In this document: in pieces, positions 1 to 6,741 of the stretch | Layout of the letters: each line of letters starts with the position of its first letter | How positions within the stretch are numbered: the first letter of the stretch is position 1 | NCBI GenBank assembly: GCA_938004375.1 | Contig: CALKWH010000346.1 | Span: forward strand, 1-9,760 | Direction: 5' to 3' | DNA length: 9,760 nt | From: an uncultured Pseudomonadota bacterium | GTDB lineage: Bacteria; Myxococcota_A; Polyangia; HGW-17 | The notes under the pieces: generated by a model | Databases searched by the model: none | The model's input: the letters and a program-made list of their open reading frames with translations, nothing else | Told to the model about the DNA's origin: nothing | Made by a program: the position numbers and the translations under genes

Positions 1-44
1 ATCGTATTCGGTGACTGGAGTTCAGACGTGTGCTCTTCCGATCT
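1..44 (+). other. Illumina TruSeq-type adapter contamination with index
   Basis: This is not genomic sequence. Bases 11-44 match the Illumina index-side (read 2) adapter stem: they begin GTGACTGGAG, continue through TTCAGACGTG and end in GCTCTTCCGATCT, the ligation end. The ten bases before it read AT followed by CGTATTCG, which fits the last two bases of the P7 arm plus an 8-base index. Genomic sequence starts at about base 45. In plus-strand translation the adapter gives the peptide TGVQTCALPI, a familiar artefact in protein databases. The adapter adjoins the rex coding sequence and is the reason that gene has no stop codon here. The match is from memory of the adapter sequence but is long and exact. 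Confidence 0.97.
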
Positions 45-637
45 GCGGCTTTTTCGATCGAGGATGTGACGTCCAGGGTCTCCACGAACACGGTGGGCGG
101 CACCTTGAGCCGGACCGGGGCGAAGTTCACCAGTCCATGGACGCCGGCGGAGACCAGGGCGTCGGCCACCCGCTGGGCCTCGGGGCCGGGGACCGTGATC
201 AACCCGCAGGTCACCTCGAGGCCGGCGAGGACCCCGGCCAGCCGTTCCATGGGGTGCACGCGGCAGCCGCTGATGGTACGACCGGACTTGGTGGGGTCGT
301 GGTCGAAGGCGGCCACGATGCGGATGTTGGAGCGGCCGGTCATGAAATAACTCAATAGCGCCCTCCCCAGGCTGCCCACTCCGACCAGGACCGTGGGGAT
401 GCCCGAGGAGAAGGCGAAGAACTGCATGAGACTTTCTTGTAAATCGCCAACATGGTAACCCGTGCGCGGGTTCCCCGTGTAACCGATGACCATCAGGTCC
501 CGGCGGACCTGGGCGGGGGTGACCCGGGCGAGGTCGGCCAACTGATGGCTGAAGAGGTGGGTCGTGCCCAGGAGTTGCTGCTGGCGCAGCAGCGTCTGGT
601 AGTTGGTGAGGCGGGAGATTGTTTTCTCGGAGACCAT
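45..637 (-). CDS. rex: Redox-sensing transcriptional repressor Rex (3' end missing)
   Basis: Rex is a homodimeric repressor that senses the NADH/NAD+ ratio; in the known family NADH binding releases it from DNA. About 197 codons are present. Residues 1-75 form the winged-helix DNA-binding domain, with the family block ARVTPAQVRRDL at about 37-48 and a glycine-rich wing (GYTGNPRTGYHV) at 52-63. A Rossmann NAD(H) domain follows, with GVGSLG at 86-91 and the acidic strand end AAFDHDP at 109-115. The family signature NFAPVRLKVP is at 171-180. Family members usually run to about 210 residues, so roughly the last 10-20 residues are lost to the adapter at the contig end, not to mutation. The ATG start is supported by AGGA 7 bases upstream. 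The gene has its own promoter and three Rex-like operators (662-757), implying autorepression. Confidence 0.95.
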
Positions 638-661
638 CGTGAATCCTTTTGTGTTCACCAA

Positions 662-679
662 CTGTGACACAATTCACGC
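662..679. promoter_or_regulatory. Rex-box-like operator B in the rex leader (degenerate)
   Basis: CTGTGACACAATTCACGC has the GTG-N8-CAC core of Rex operators and agrees with the published-type consensus TTGTGAAWWWWTTCACAA at about 13 of 18 positions by my count. It abuts operator A, with a centre-to-centre distance of 17 bp, and lies at roughly +19 to +36 of the predicted rex transcript. On its own it would be a weak call; the neighbouring better sites strengthen it. Confidence 0.5.
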
Positions 680-696
680 TGTGAGAAATTTCACAG
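679..696. promoter_or_regulatory. Rex-box operator A, just downstream of the rex promoter
   Basis: CTGTGAGAAATTTCACAG is an 18-bp palindrome with perfect CTGTGA/TCACAG arms. Read on the minus strand it matches the Rex consensus TTGTGAAWWWWTTCACAA at about 15 of 18 positions. It covers roughly +2 to +19 of the predicted rex transcript, where a bound repressor would block initiation. A Rex gene carrying its own operator is common in the family; binding here is an inference from the motif. Confidence 0.8.
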
Positions 697-704
697 CCAA
701 TGGT

Positions 705-732
705 GTTATAGCCTTTCACGCTGGGATGTCAA
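705..732 (-). promoter_or_regulatory. Predicted sigma70-type promoter of rex
   Basis: On the minus strand a perfect -35 box TTGACA (727-732) is followed by a 16-bp spacer and a -10 box TATAAC (705-710), one mismatch from consensus. The transcript would start near base 698 and give a leader of about 60 bases. An AT-rich stretch lies upstream of the -35 box. Rex boxes A and B lie immediately downstream and box C immediately upstream, which supports a redox-controlled promoter. Confidence 0.75.
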
Positions 733-739
733 CCCCTAA

Positions 740-757
740 GCGTGCAAAATTTCACAT
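740..757. promoter_or_regulatory. Rex-box-like operator C, upstream of the rex -35 box
   Basis: GCGTGCAAAATTTCACAT contains the GTG-N8-CAC core and an AAAATTT centre, and agrees with the Rex consensus at about 14 of 18 positions. It ends 7 bp upstream of the -35 hexamer and its centre is 61 bp from that of operator A, close to six helical turns. This places it on nearly the same DNA face, compatible with cooperative binding or a small loop. No divergent gene starts on its other side. Confidence 0.55.
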
Positions 758-861
758 TTTTTTCAGAAATTGATATTTCCTTTATATTTCAGGTGAATTT
801 TAGCACTGGAAGCGGCAATGTTTCGCTTCTCCAAGTCCGTGGGAGGGCCTGCTCCCGTTCC

Positions 862-933
862 GAATCGAAATCGAAATCGAAATCGAAATCGAAATCGGGA
901 CCGGGATCGGGGTCGGGACCGGGATCGGGGTCG
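862..933. repeat. Twelve-unit hexamer array in two blocks
   Basis: There are twelve in-phase hexamers. The first block is one GAATCG and five AAATCG units (862-897). The second is GGACCG-GGATCG-GGGTCG twice (898-933), an 18-bp higher-order unit. All units fit the pattern RRRYCG. The array lies 24 bp beyond the stop codon of the large lipoprotein gene, between it and the rex promoter. Because the period is a multiple of three it opens artificial ORFs on both strands. A role is unknown; replication slippage is the simplest origin. Confidence 0.9.
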
Positions 934-941
934 GCGAGTTC

Positions 942-953
942 CCGACCGGTCGG
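942..953. repeat. 12-bp perfect palindrome after the large lipoprotein stop codon
   Basis: CCGACCGGTCGG is self-complementary and starts 4 bp beyond the stop codon of the minus-strand lipoprotein gene. It could contribute to transcript 3'-end formation or be a protein site, but it has no loop and no following T tract, so I do not call it an intrinsic terminator. In sequence of this GC content a chance occurrence is quite possible. Confidence 0.3.
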
Positions 954-956
954 CGT

Positions 957-3566
957 CTACAGCAAGCTGTTCAGGTTTTCCTTCAGACCGAAGGTCATGT
1001 CCCGGCCCATGACCTTCACCTGGACGCGCACCTCGTTGAGCACGAAGATCTTCCGCGCGGCGTCCCAGGTGAAGTTGAAGTCGATGCGTCGGCCGTCGAC
1101 GAGCAGCCAGATCTCGGCGAAGGGATAGCGCCGGTCCGAGCGCACCAGGGTGCCCAGGACCCGGACTGACGGGGAGCGGGTCCTGCCGCCTGCGGAGACG
1201 ACCTGCCGGGCCACCTTGGGCAGCACCTTCACCGGGGCGCCGCCGGCGAGCCGTCGCAGGCCGGAGATGACCTCCGAGGCGGATCCCTTTTCGGGGACCG
1301 GGACCACGGGGGCGTGGCCCGGAAACAGCAGGTCGAGCAGGGTCTGGCCCGAGAGCGTCGGGACCTCAACGCCCAGGCGGTCGAGCATGGTGGCCAACCG
1401 CTTCCCGGAGAGCTTGCGCCACACCTTGCGGGTGAAGTCCGCGGAGGAGAAGCGGGCCAGGGCGGTGGTGTCCGAGGCGGCCAGGCCCAGGTACAGCCCG
1501 GCCAGGGTGGGCCATAGCTCCACGATGGCCAGCGCGTGGTCGGCCGGGGACGTGCGCGCCTTCACGGCGGGGGGATCGGGGAGCACGAGGCCCCAGGCGC
1601 CATCGCTCCGCACGGAGAAAGCCAGGGTGCGGCCCGCGAGCGTGAGGGTGCGGACCCGGGTGTCCAGGACGGGTCCTGGCGTTCCGGTCCCGGGGTCCGC
1701 GGGTGGCTTGGGTGTGCTCTCCTTCCACTGGGGAGGTTCGTTCAACTTGAGGCGCAAGAGCTCGAGGGTCTCGTCCACGAGCTCGCCGAGCCATTTTCCA
1801 TGGGTGTCGAAGAGGACCGCGAGGCCGGGGCCGAGCCGCTCGGCTGCCGGTTCGGCGAGGGCGCTGGTCAGCAGCGGGGCCGAGCGGGTGTTGAACCCCT
1901 CGATGGCCCGCCAGGCGGGCGGCAGCAGCCAGAGCGCGGGCAGCAGATCGGTGTCCCGGTCGACCTGGAGGCTGGCCAGGCGCCAGGTCTCCTGACGCCA
2001 GCGCCAGACCCAGAGGAAATGACGACCCAGGGCGCGGATCTCGAGCTCGGTGCGTTCAGGCGTGAAGGAGAAGTGTTCCAGGCGCACGGGGGGCAGGTGC
2101 GACAGGTCGTCGGACGCCGGGCGGGCCTGGCCGTCGGGCGCTGCGGGCCCTTTCGCTGCGGGCCAGGCCGCGTGGAGCAGGGCGATCAGGCCGGGTGGCA
2201 GGGTGAGGGTGCGGGGCACCAGGGGCTCGAGACCGGAGTAGGGTTCGTCGAGCAGGCGCAGGCCCTCGTGGAGCCAGCGCGCCGGGTCGTTCACCTGCCC
2301 GGTCAGCAGGGAATCCCACCAGCGGGAGAAGGGCGCGAACCCGGACAGGTGTCGCGTCCTGATCTCCTGCCGCCCGGTCGTGACCACCAGGTTGGTGAGC
2401 TTGCCCGCGTCGGACCAGCGGGTGCGCACCCCCCATTCCCCGGTGTCCAGGCTCAGCACGAGGTCCTGGCCTTCTCTGGACCAGCCCACCATCTTGAGGA
2501 CGTCCAAGAGGCGCTGCCGGGGCGATCCTTCTCCGCTGGGGGTCCCTCCGTCGGTGGACTCCCCGGGGGTGGGCCGGAAGCGCGAGGAGAGCAGGGGAGA
2601 GAAGGGTCTCCACACAGGCGCCAGGATCGGCGAGAGGGAGGTGGCCAGGTCGTCGTGCATGAGGGCCCGGACCCGGTCCCAGGCGTACGGTTCCGACCCC
2701 GGGGTCCAGCGCATGTCCCCCAGCACCACCAGTGCCGGGCCCAGCGCCCGCAACGTCGCCGTCAATCCCAGGGGAGACCGTCCCTCCACGCGGGTCACGA
2801 CGTCCTCCAGAACCCAGACCGTCTGGCTTTTGCGCAGGCTCATTTCCACGGGCACCCCGGCGATCCGCCAGGAGACGACGGCGCCATCTCCCCGGAACAT
2901 CAGGTCGACGAAGGCGAGCAACGGTCCGTCGTCGTCATTCTCGGGTGTGTCCTTGTCGTCGTCCTTCCTCTGCAGCAGCCCCCAGGCGGGCAGGCGGGCC
3001 ACGATGGGGGCCAGCGCCATGGCCAGCTCCGGAGCAAGGAGCCGGTCGTCGAGCTTCCCCGTCCGGGCGCCCGCGACGAGCTCCTTGGCCGAGAGGAACA
3101 GCGTCAGAATCTGTTTGAAGCTCCAGTCGCCGGCCTTGCGGTGGATGAGCAGGTCGTGGACGCGCCAGCGCCCCACGATACGGTGCAGGACGAAGGTGTA
3201 GCGCACCGGTCCTGACTTCACGCGCAGCTTCGCGGTGTTGCCGGTGGAGGTGAAGTCATCCAGGGAGCCGGACATCTTCGGCGGGGTGGACGATTTCGAC
3301 GTGCCCTTCCCCGTGCCCTTCCCCGGGGGCGGGGTGGTCCCCCAGCGCATCAACTGCCGGATCTCGGCCTCGGTGAACCGGGCGAAGAGGGCGCCCAGCT
3401 CGGGCGTCGAGTGGCGCACCAGCGCGGGGATGTCGCCCCGGGAGAGGGCGGGGGCGAAGTCCTTCTTGACGGTGTTGCCCACCGAGATCAGCGTGCAGGC
3501 GGAGAACACCCACAACATGGGGATCAGGAGCAGCCACCCCTTGCCGAGGATCCCCTGCCGTGGCAC
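957..3566 (-). CDS. Large lipoprotein of about six divergent NTF2-like modules
   Basis: I do not recognise a named family. The 869-residue product begins with a lipoprotein signal: basic n-region, hydrophobic WLLLIPMLWV, and a FSAC lipobox with Cys24 as the lipid site. The rest reads as about six units of 115-200 residues: a helical part (for example GDIPALVRHSTPELGALF, 44-61) followed by beta strands that end in a W/F-x-L-type edge: RWRVHDL (133-139), VWVLEDV (250-256), KLTNLVV (389-395), TWRLASL (527-533), AWGLVLP (657-663), IFVLNEV (840-846). This layout resembles NTF2-like/DUF4878-type folds; that is inference. Linkers are rich in Gly/Pro/Thr or Asp (200-213). The GTG start at 3566 gives a compact signal but lacks a clear ribosome site; ATG at 3626 is the alternative, with GGAGG 12 bases upstream, overlapping the start of the divergent gene. 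The reading frame extends to 3869, but that part is antisense to an Asp/Ala linker. Confidence 0.85.
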   Translation of the reverse strand: MPRQGILGKGWLLLIPMLWVFSACTLISVGNTVKKDFAPALSRGDIPALVRHSTPELGALFARFTEAEIRQLMRWGTTPPPGKGTGKGTSKSSTPPKMSGSLDDFTSTGNTAKLRVKSGPVRYTFVLHRIVGRWRVHDLLIHRKAGDWSFKQILTLFLSAKELVAGARTGKLDDRLLAPELAMALAPIVARLPAWGLLQRKDDDKDTPENDDDGPLLAFVDLMFRGDGAVVSWRIAGVPVEMSLRKSQTVWVLEDVVTRVEGRSPLGLTATLRALGPALVVLGDMRWTPGSEPYAWDRVRALMHDDLATSLSPILAPVWRPFSPLLSSRFRPTPGESTDGGTPSGEGSPRQRLLDVLKMVGWSREGQDLVLSLDTGEWGVRTRWSDAGKLTNLVVTTGRQEIRTRHLSGFAPFSRWWDSLLTGQVNDPARWLHEGLRLLDEPYSGLEPLVPRTLTLPPGLIALLHAAWPAAKGPAAPDGQARPASDDLSHLPPVRLEHFSFTPERTELEIRALGRHFLWVWRWRQETWRLASLQVDRDTDLLPALWLLPPAWRAIEGFNTRSAPLLTSALAEPAAERLGPGLAVLFDTHGKWLGELVDETLELLRLKLNEPPQWKESTPKPPADPGTGTPGPVLDTRVRTLTLAGRTLAFSVRSDGAWGLVLPDPPAVKARTSPADHALAIVELWPTLAGLYLGLAASDTTALARFSSADFTRKVWRKLSGKRLATMLDRLGVEVPTLSGQTLLDLLFPGHAPVVPVPEKGSASEVISGLRRLAGGAPVKVLPKVARQVVSAGGRTRSPSVRVLGTLVRSDRRYPFAEIWLLVDGRRIDFNFTWDAARKIFVLNEVRVQVKVMGRDMTFGLKENLNSLL

Positions 3567-3578
3567 ACTGGGAGTTCT

Positions 3579-3596
3579 GCCGGCGTGAACGCCGGC
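3579..3596. repeat. Inverted repeat in the divergent intergenic gap
   Basis: GCCGGCGTGAACGCCGGC has perfect 8-bp arms around a 2-bp centre. It lies in the 58-bp gap between the GTG start of the large lipoprotein gene (3566) and the ATG of the metallophosphoesterase gene (3625). A shared operator or a leader hairpin are both possible. I found no convincing -10/-35 pair in the gap for either direction. Confidence 0.5.
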
Positions 3597-3624
3597 CCCA
3601 TTTCTCTCGTGCGAGGTTGCAGTC

Positions 3625-5388
3625 ATGAAAAAAACCATCCTCCCGACCCACGGACTGGCCCTTTCCCGCCGGGACTTTCTGGTGACCTCGGCGGCTTCGG
3701 CCGTGCTCATGGCCTGCGATGATCCGGCCTCGTCGTACGTGACGGACGCGGGACCGGACGCGGACGCAGGCCCGGACGCCGACGTGGACGCGGACACCGA
3801 TGCGGGTCCGGACGTCGACGCGGACGTCGATGCGGATGCGGAGCAACCGGTGCCCCGCCCGGTGACCACGGTCCGCGAGACCCTCCGCGGGCGTCTCCAA
3901 GAAGTAGCACAACTCGAGGATTTGCGCCCGGTTTTTGGACTCGTGAAGAAAATGCCCGGGGAGCCGTGGGTCCAGCGGGACGAGTGGGGCGTGGCGGTGG
4001 TGGCCTCGGGCGCGGCGCCGGTGCTGTCCAGCCTCGCCTATTTCGCCCAACTCACCGACGTGCACGTCCTGGACGAGGAGAGCCCGGCCCGGGCCATCCA
4101 CAGCCCCATCGCCGCGGCCTCGGCCTGGCGTCCCTACGACGCCTACAGCCTTCACATGCTCGACGCGGCCATGGCGACGATCAACGGGTTCGCCGCCGTG
4201 CAGCCCCACGACTTCGTGCTGTTCACCGGCGACGTCACCGACAACCACCTGTTCATCGAGCTGCGCTGGTTCCTCGACATCGTCGAAGGGAACCCGGTGG
4301 ACCCGGACACCGGCGACGACGACGATCCCCTGGCCACCGGCACCGTGGATCCCCACGACCCGTTCACGCCCGTGGGGCTCGATCCCCAGATTCCCTGGTA
4401 CCTCTGCGTCGGTAACCACGACGCCTGGGTGCTGGGCTCCCTGGGCGTCTCGGTGGTGGCCTCGCCCACGGGCGGCTCGGCGACCGCCTTCGTGTCCCAC
4501 GCCATGACCCCCACCTGTTTTTCCGAGCTGCCGTGTCCCGACGGCTACTGCTACTCCGAGCTCCCCGAGCGCTGCCACGTGCCCATGGATGACGGCTATT
4601 ACACCAACTCCTCGATCCCGGCCGATCCGGACCGCCGTTACCTCGATCTGGAGGAGTTCAAGTCCATGGTGCTGCAGTCCACCGTCCAGGGTCCGGCGGG
4701 GCACGGCTTCACGATGGAGAACCTCAACGACCAGACGAACTACTACAGCGTCGACGAGCCGGTGCCGGGGCTGCCGATCTCCCTGATCGTGTTGGACACC
4801 ACCACGGCCTACGGCGGCACAGACAAGTCCGTGGGCGCCGTCGATGGAGCCCAGTTGGGGTGGATCGAAGACCGGCTGGCGCATTACAGCCTCGAGAACC
4901 GCGCGATCGTCGTCGTCAGCCACCACCCCGTAGACACCGTCGCCGACGGCAGGAGCGAGCTCGAGGCCCTGCTGCGGGCCTATCCTCACGTCGTGCTTCA
5001 CGTGGTCGGACACGGGCACATCAACCGAATCTACCCACATCCACCGGGGGCCGGCCAGAGCGCCTGGCACGGCTACTGGGAGGTTCAGACGCCCTCCACC
5101 CTCGAGTGGCCCAACCAACTGCGGTTCTACGAGATCGTCGATCACGGCGACGGGACGGGCTCGGTGTACGTGACCTGCGTGGATCTGGCCATACCGGAGG
5201 GCTCGGTGGCCGAGGCCGGGCGCTTCTACACCCTCGCCGACATCCAGGAGGGGCGCGCACCGGAGGGCCTCGAGGGTGCCGTCAACGACCGCAACGCCAT
5301 CCTGCGCTTCGCCTGGCCCCCCGAGTTGTTGCCGGTGCTCGCCGCCCTCCCGCGGCGCCCGGTGGAGAGCCTGCACTTCCTTCCGTAG
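3625..5388 (+). CDS. Tat-exported lipoprotein metallophosphoesterase
   Basis: This is a calcineurin-type metallophosphoesterase of 587 residues, expected to hydrolyse a phosphoester with two metal ions outside the cytoplasm; the substrate cannot be told. The signal has a twin-arginine motif SRRDFL (14-19), a short hydrophobic stretch and an LMAC lipobox (Cys31) followed by Asp-Asp. An acidic Asp/Ala/Pro linker follows (41-72). All five metal-site motifs are present: DVH (145-147), GDVTDN (202-207), GNHD (263-266), HHP (433-435) and GHGH (462-465). Four cysteines at 298, 304, 309 and 317 could form disulfides in an insert. The ATG has GAGG 8 bases upstream. It resembles Tat-dependent families such as TIGR03768, which I could not check. 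It is convergent with tldE, with only 9 bp between stop codons, so the transcripts probably run into each other. Confidence 0.92.
   Translation: MKKTILPTHGLALSRRDFLVTSAASAVLMACDDPASSYVTDAGPDADAGPDADVDADTDAGPDVDADVDADAEQPVPRPVTTVRETLRGRLQEVAQLEDLRPVFGLVKKMPGEPWVQRDEWGVAVVASGAAPVLSSLAYFAQLTDVHVLDEESPARAIHSPIAAASAWRPYDAYSLHMLDAAMATINGFAAVQPHDFVLFTGDVTDNHLFIELRWFLDIVEGNPVDPDTGDDDDPLATGTVDPHDPFTPVGLDPQIPWYLCVGNHDAWVLGSLGVSVVASPTGGSATAFVSHAMTPTCFSELPCPDGYCYSELPERCHVPMDDGYYTNSSIPADPDRRYLDLEEFKSMVLQSTVQGPAGHGFTMENLNDQTNYYSVDEPVPGLPISLIVLDTTTAYGGTDKSVGAVDGAQLGWIEDRLAHYSLENRAIVVVSHHPVDTVADGRSELEALLRAYPHVVLHVVGHGHINRIYPHPPGAGQSAWHGYWEVQTPSTLEWPNQLRFYEIVDHGDGTGSVYVTCVDLAIPEGSVAEAGRFYTLADIQEGRAPEGLEGAVNDRNAILRFAWPPELLPVLAALPRRPVESLHFLP
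3745..3840 (+). repeat. Hexamer-type repeat encoding an Asp/Ala/Pro linker
   Basis: Codons 41-72 of the metallophosphoesterase alternate Asp (GAC/GAT) with Ala, Pro, Val, Gly or Thr, giving units such as DAGPDADAGPDADVD. At DNA level it is a degenerate GACNNN hexamer run. Such acidic linkers after the lipidated cysteine are common in lipoproteins of myxobacterial-type lineages and probably act as a flexible tether between membrane and enzyme domain. The repeat also opens long antisense frames (Ser/Ala/Thr-rich or Arg/Val-rich), which I treat as artefacts. Confidence 0.85.
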
Positions 5389-5397
5389 TTACCCGGG

Positions 5398-6732
5398 TCA
5401 CTTGCCGGCGATCAGGATCGGGGCGAACAGCAGGCTCGGGGTGCGCACGCTGGAGTTCACCTGCACGTCCGAGCCGACGGCGGCGAGTTGATGCCAGAAG
5501 GTCTTGTGGTTGGCCGAGAGGTTGAGCTCGATCACCGGGTGGACGATCCGGCCGTTCTCCACGAGGAAGCCGCCCAGGCCCATGGAGAAGTCCCCGGTGG
5601 TGCCGTTGTTGTTGCCGCCGATGAAGCGGTTGATCCACAGGCCGCGCTTCACGCGGGACAAAAGCGCGGGGAAGTCCGACGCGCCGGGGGTCACCACCAG
5701 GTTCGAGGGGGAGCCGGTGGTCGCGGCGCGTCCCAGCCGGGAGCCGTAATAGGTGTCGATGTAGAAGCCGCGCAGCACGCCCTGGTCGAACACCGGGAGG
5801 CGGCGGGCGCCGAGACCCTCGCCGTCGTAGGTGCGTGAACCCAGGCCGCGCACCACGAGGGGATCATCGGTGATCGAGAGGATGGACGCTCCGACGGGCA
5901 GACCGGCCAGGTCGGCCGCCCAGCTCTGCTTGTTGAAGATTGACGAGCCGAACAGCGGGTTGAGCAGGCCCCAGAGGAGCTTGCCGCAGGCGCGGTTCTC
6001 CACGAGGAGCTCGTAGGCGCCGGTGTCGATTTTCTTCGCCCCGATGGCCCGCAGCGCGCGCTCGGCGGCGTGGGCGCCGATCTTCGCGGGGTCCACCAGG
6101 TCGGCCAGGTGGCAGGCAGAGGAGTAGGACCAGTCCGAGGGGCGGCCGCCGTCCGGATCCAGCACCGCAGCGGTGGCCGAGACGGAGCAGGAGGTGTCCT
6201 CGAGCGAGGAGGCGAAGCCGTCGCTGTGGGCGATGCAGCCAAGGGAGCGGGAGTCGTCGAAGGTGGCTGTCACCGAGATGCCTTTGTCCCCGAGCTTGTC
6301 GCGGCAGGCCGTGAAGGCGGCCAGGGCGGCCTGCTTGCGGTGCTCCAGGGTCAGTTGCGCGATGGCGGGATCGGCCAGCTCCAACGCCGGAGGAGTCTTG
6401 GGCGCGTACAGGGACGGCTCGGGGAGCTTGCGGTGCTCGTCGGGCATCACCTGGCGGGTGAGCCCGATGGCTTCGGTCAGGAACGCGGCGAGGGACTCGG
6501 GGCGCAGATCCGAGGTGCGATGGACGGCGTAGCGGCCGTCGACGAACAGGCGGACGGTGGCGCCCAGGGTGGTGCTGCCCTGGAGCTCCTCCCACTGGCC
6601 GTCCCGGTGGACGACCCTGCGGGAGGTGGTGCTGCCCACGCGCACGGCGCAGGCGGCGGCCTTGCCTTTGCGGGCCAGCGACAGGATGTCATCTGCGATG
6701 GAGGTGAGCGGTCTCGATTCCGTGGTGGACAT
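5398..6732 (-). CDS. tldE: TldE/PmbA, non-catalytic partner of TldD protease
   Basis: TldE (PmbA) pairs with TldD to form a heterodimeric metallopeptidase known for trimming modified peptides such as microcin B17 precursor and for CcdA turnover in E. coli. The 444-residue length is typical. The C-terminal family block is clear: NRFIGGNNNGTTGDFSMGLGG (368-388) then FLVENGRIVHPV (389-400) and IELNLSANHK. At the place of TldD's HExxxH it has ENRACGKLLWGL (245-256), so it lacks the zinc ligands, as expected of the E subunit. The N-terminus shows no signal peptide or Tat motif, unlike TldD next door. The ATG is 9 bp after the tldD stop codon, and its ribosome site AGGAG (6739-6743) overlaps that stop codon (TAG), implying translational coupling. 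It is the last gene of the minus-strand run. Confidence 0.95.
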   Translation of the reverse strand: MSTTESRPLTSIADDILSLARKGKAAACAVRVGSTTSRRVVHRDGQWEELQGSTTLGATVRLFVDGRYAVHRTSDLRPESLAAFLTEAIGLTRQVMPDEHRKLPEPSLYAPKTPPALELADPAIAQLTLEHRKQAALAAFTACRDKLGDKGISVTATFDDSRSLGCIAHSDGFASSLEDTSCSVSATAAVLDPDGGRPSDWSYSSACHLADLVDPAKIGAHAAERALRAIGAKKIDTGAYELLVENRACGKLLWGLLNPLFGSSIFNKQSWAADLAGLPVGASILSITDDPLVVRGLGSRTYDGEGLGARRLPVFDQGVLRGFYIDTYYGSRLGRAATTGSPSNLVVTPGASDFPALLSRVKRGLWINRFIGGNNNGTTGDFSMGLGGFLVENGRIVHPVIELNLSANHKTFWHQLAAVGSDVQVNSSVRTPSLLFAPILIAGK

Positions 6733-6741
6733 GACAGGCTC

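Larger units (their letters stand above)
638..956. other. Intergenic region between the large lipoprotein gene and rex
   Basis: This stretch of 319 bases has no credible gene. From rex outward it holds the rex leader with two abutting Rex-box palindromes (662-696), the rex promoter (705-732), a third Rex box (740-757), an AT-rich patch at about 745-815 that contrasts with the GC-rich surroundings and may act as an UP element, then a hexamer array (862-933) and a 12-bp palindrome (942-953) just after the lipoprotein stop codon. Plus-strand ORFs here encode only the low-complexity translation of the hexamers (KSKSKS, RNRNRN) and have no ribosome binding site or family resemblance. Confidence 0.8.

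Noticed and set aside
11..358. Plus-strand ORF beginning MTGVQTCALPIC
   Set aside because: Its start lies in the adapter and the rest is antisense to rex; it is an artefact.
702..720. Fourth Rex-like site across the rex -10 box
   Set aside because: GTG and CAC are 11 bp apart instead of 8, so it does not fit the operator geometry.
742..1128. Plus-strand ORF with KSKSKSKS and GPGSGSGP repeats
   Set aside because: It is only the translation of the hexamer array followed by antisense of the large lipoprotein gene; no ribosome site or family signal.
1536..3215. 559-residue plus-strand ORF inside the large lipoprotein gene
   Set aside because: High-GC shadow, rich in Gly/Gln/Arg with no recognisable domain or signal; the minus frame has a lipoprotein signal and ordered alpha/beta pattern.
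3567..3869. N-terminal extension of the large lipoprotein with SASASTSAST repeats
   Set aside because: It is antisense to the Asp/Ala linker and start of the metallophosphoesterase; it would bury the lipoprotein signal about 100 residues inside the protein.
3256..5376. 706-residue minus-strand ORF opposite the metallophosphoesterase
   Set aside because: Composition is typical of a high-GC shadow frame (Gly/Val/His/Arg-rich, no domain), while the plus strand has all five catalytic motifs.
5389..5398. ACCCGGGT palindrome between the convergent stop codons as a terminator
   Set aside because: Eight bases without loop or T tract cannot form an intrinsic terminator.
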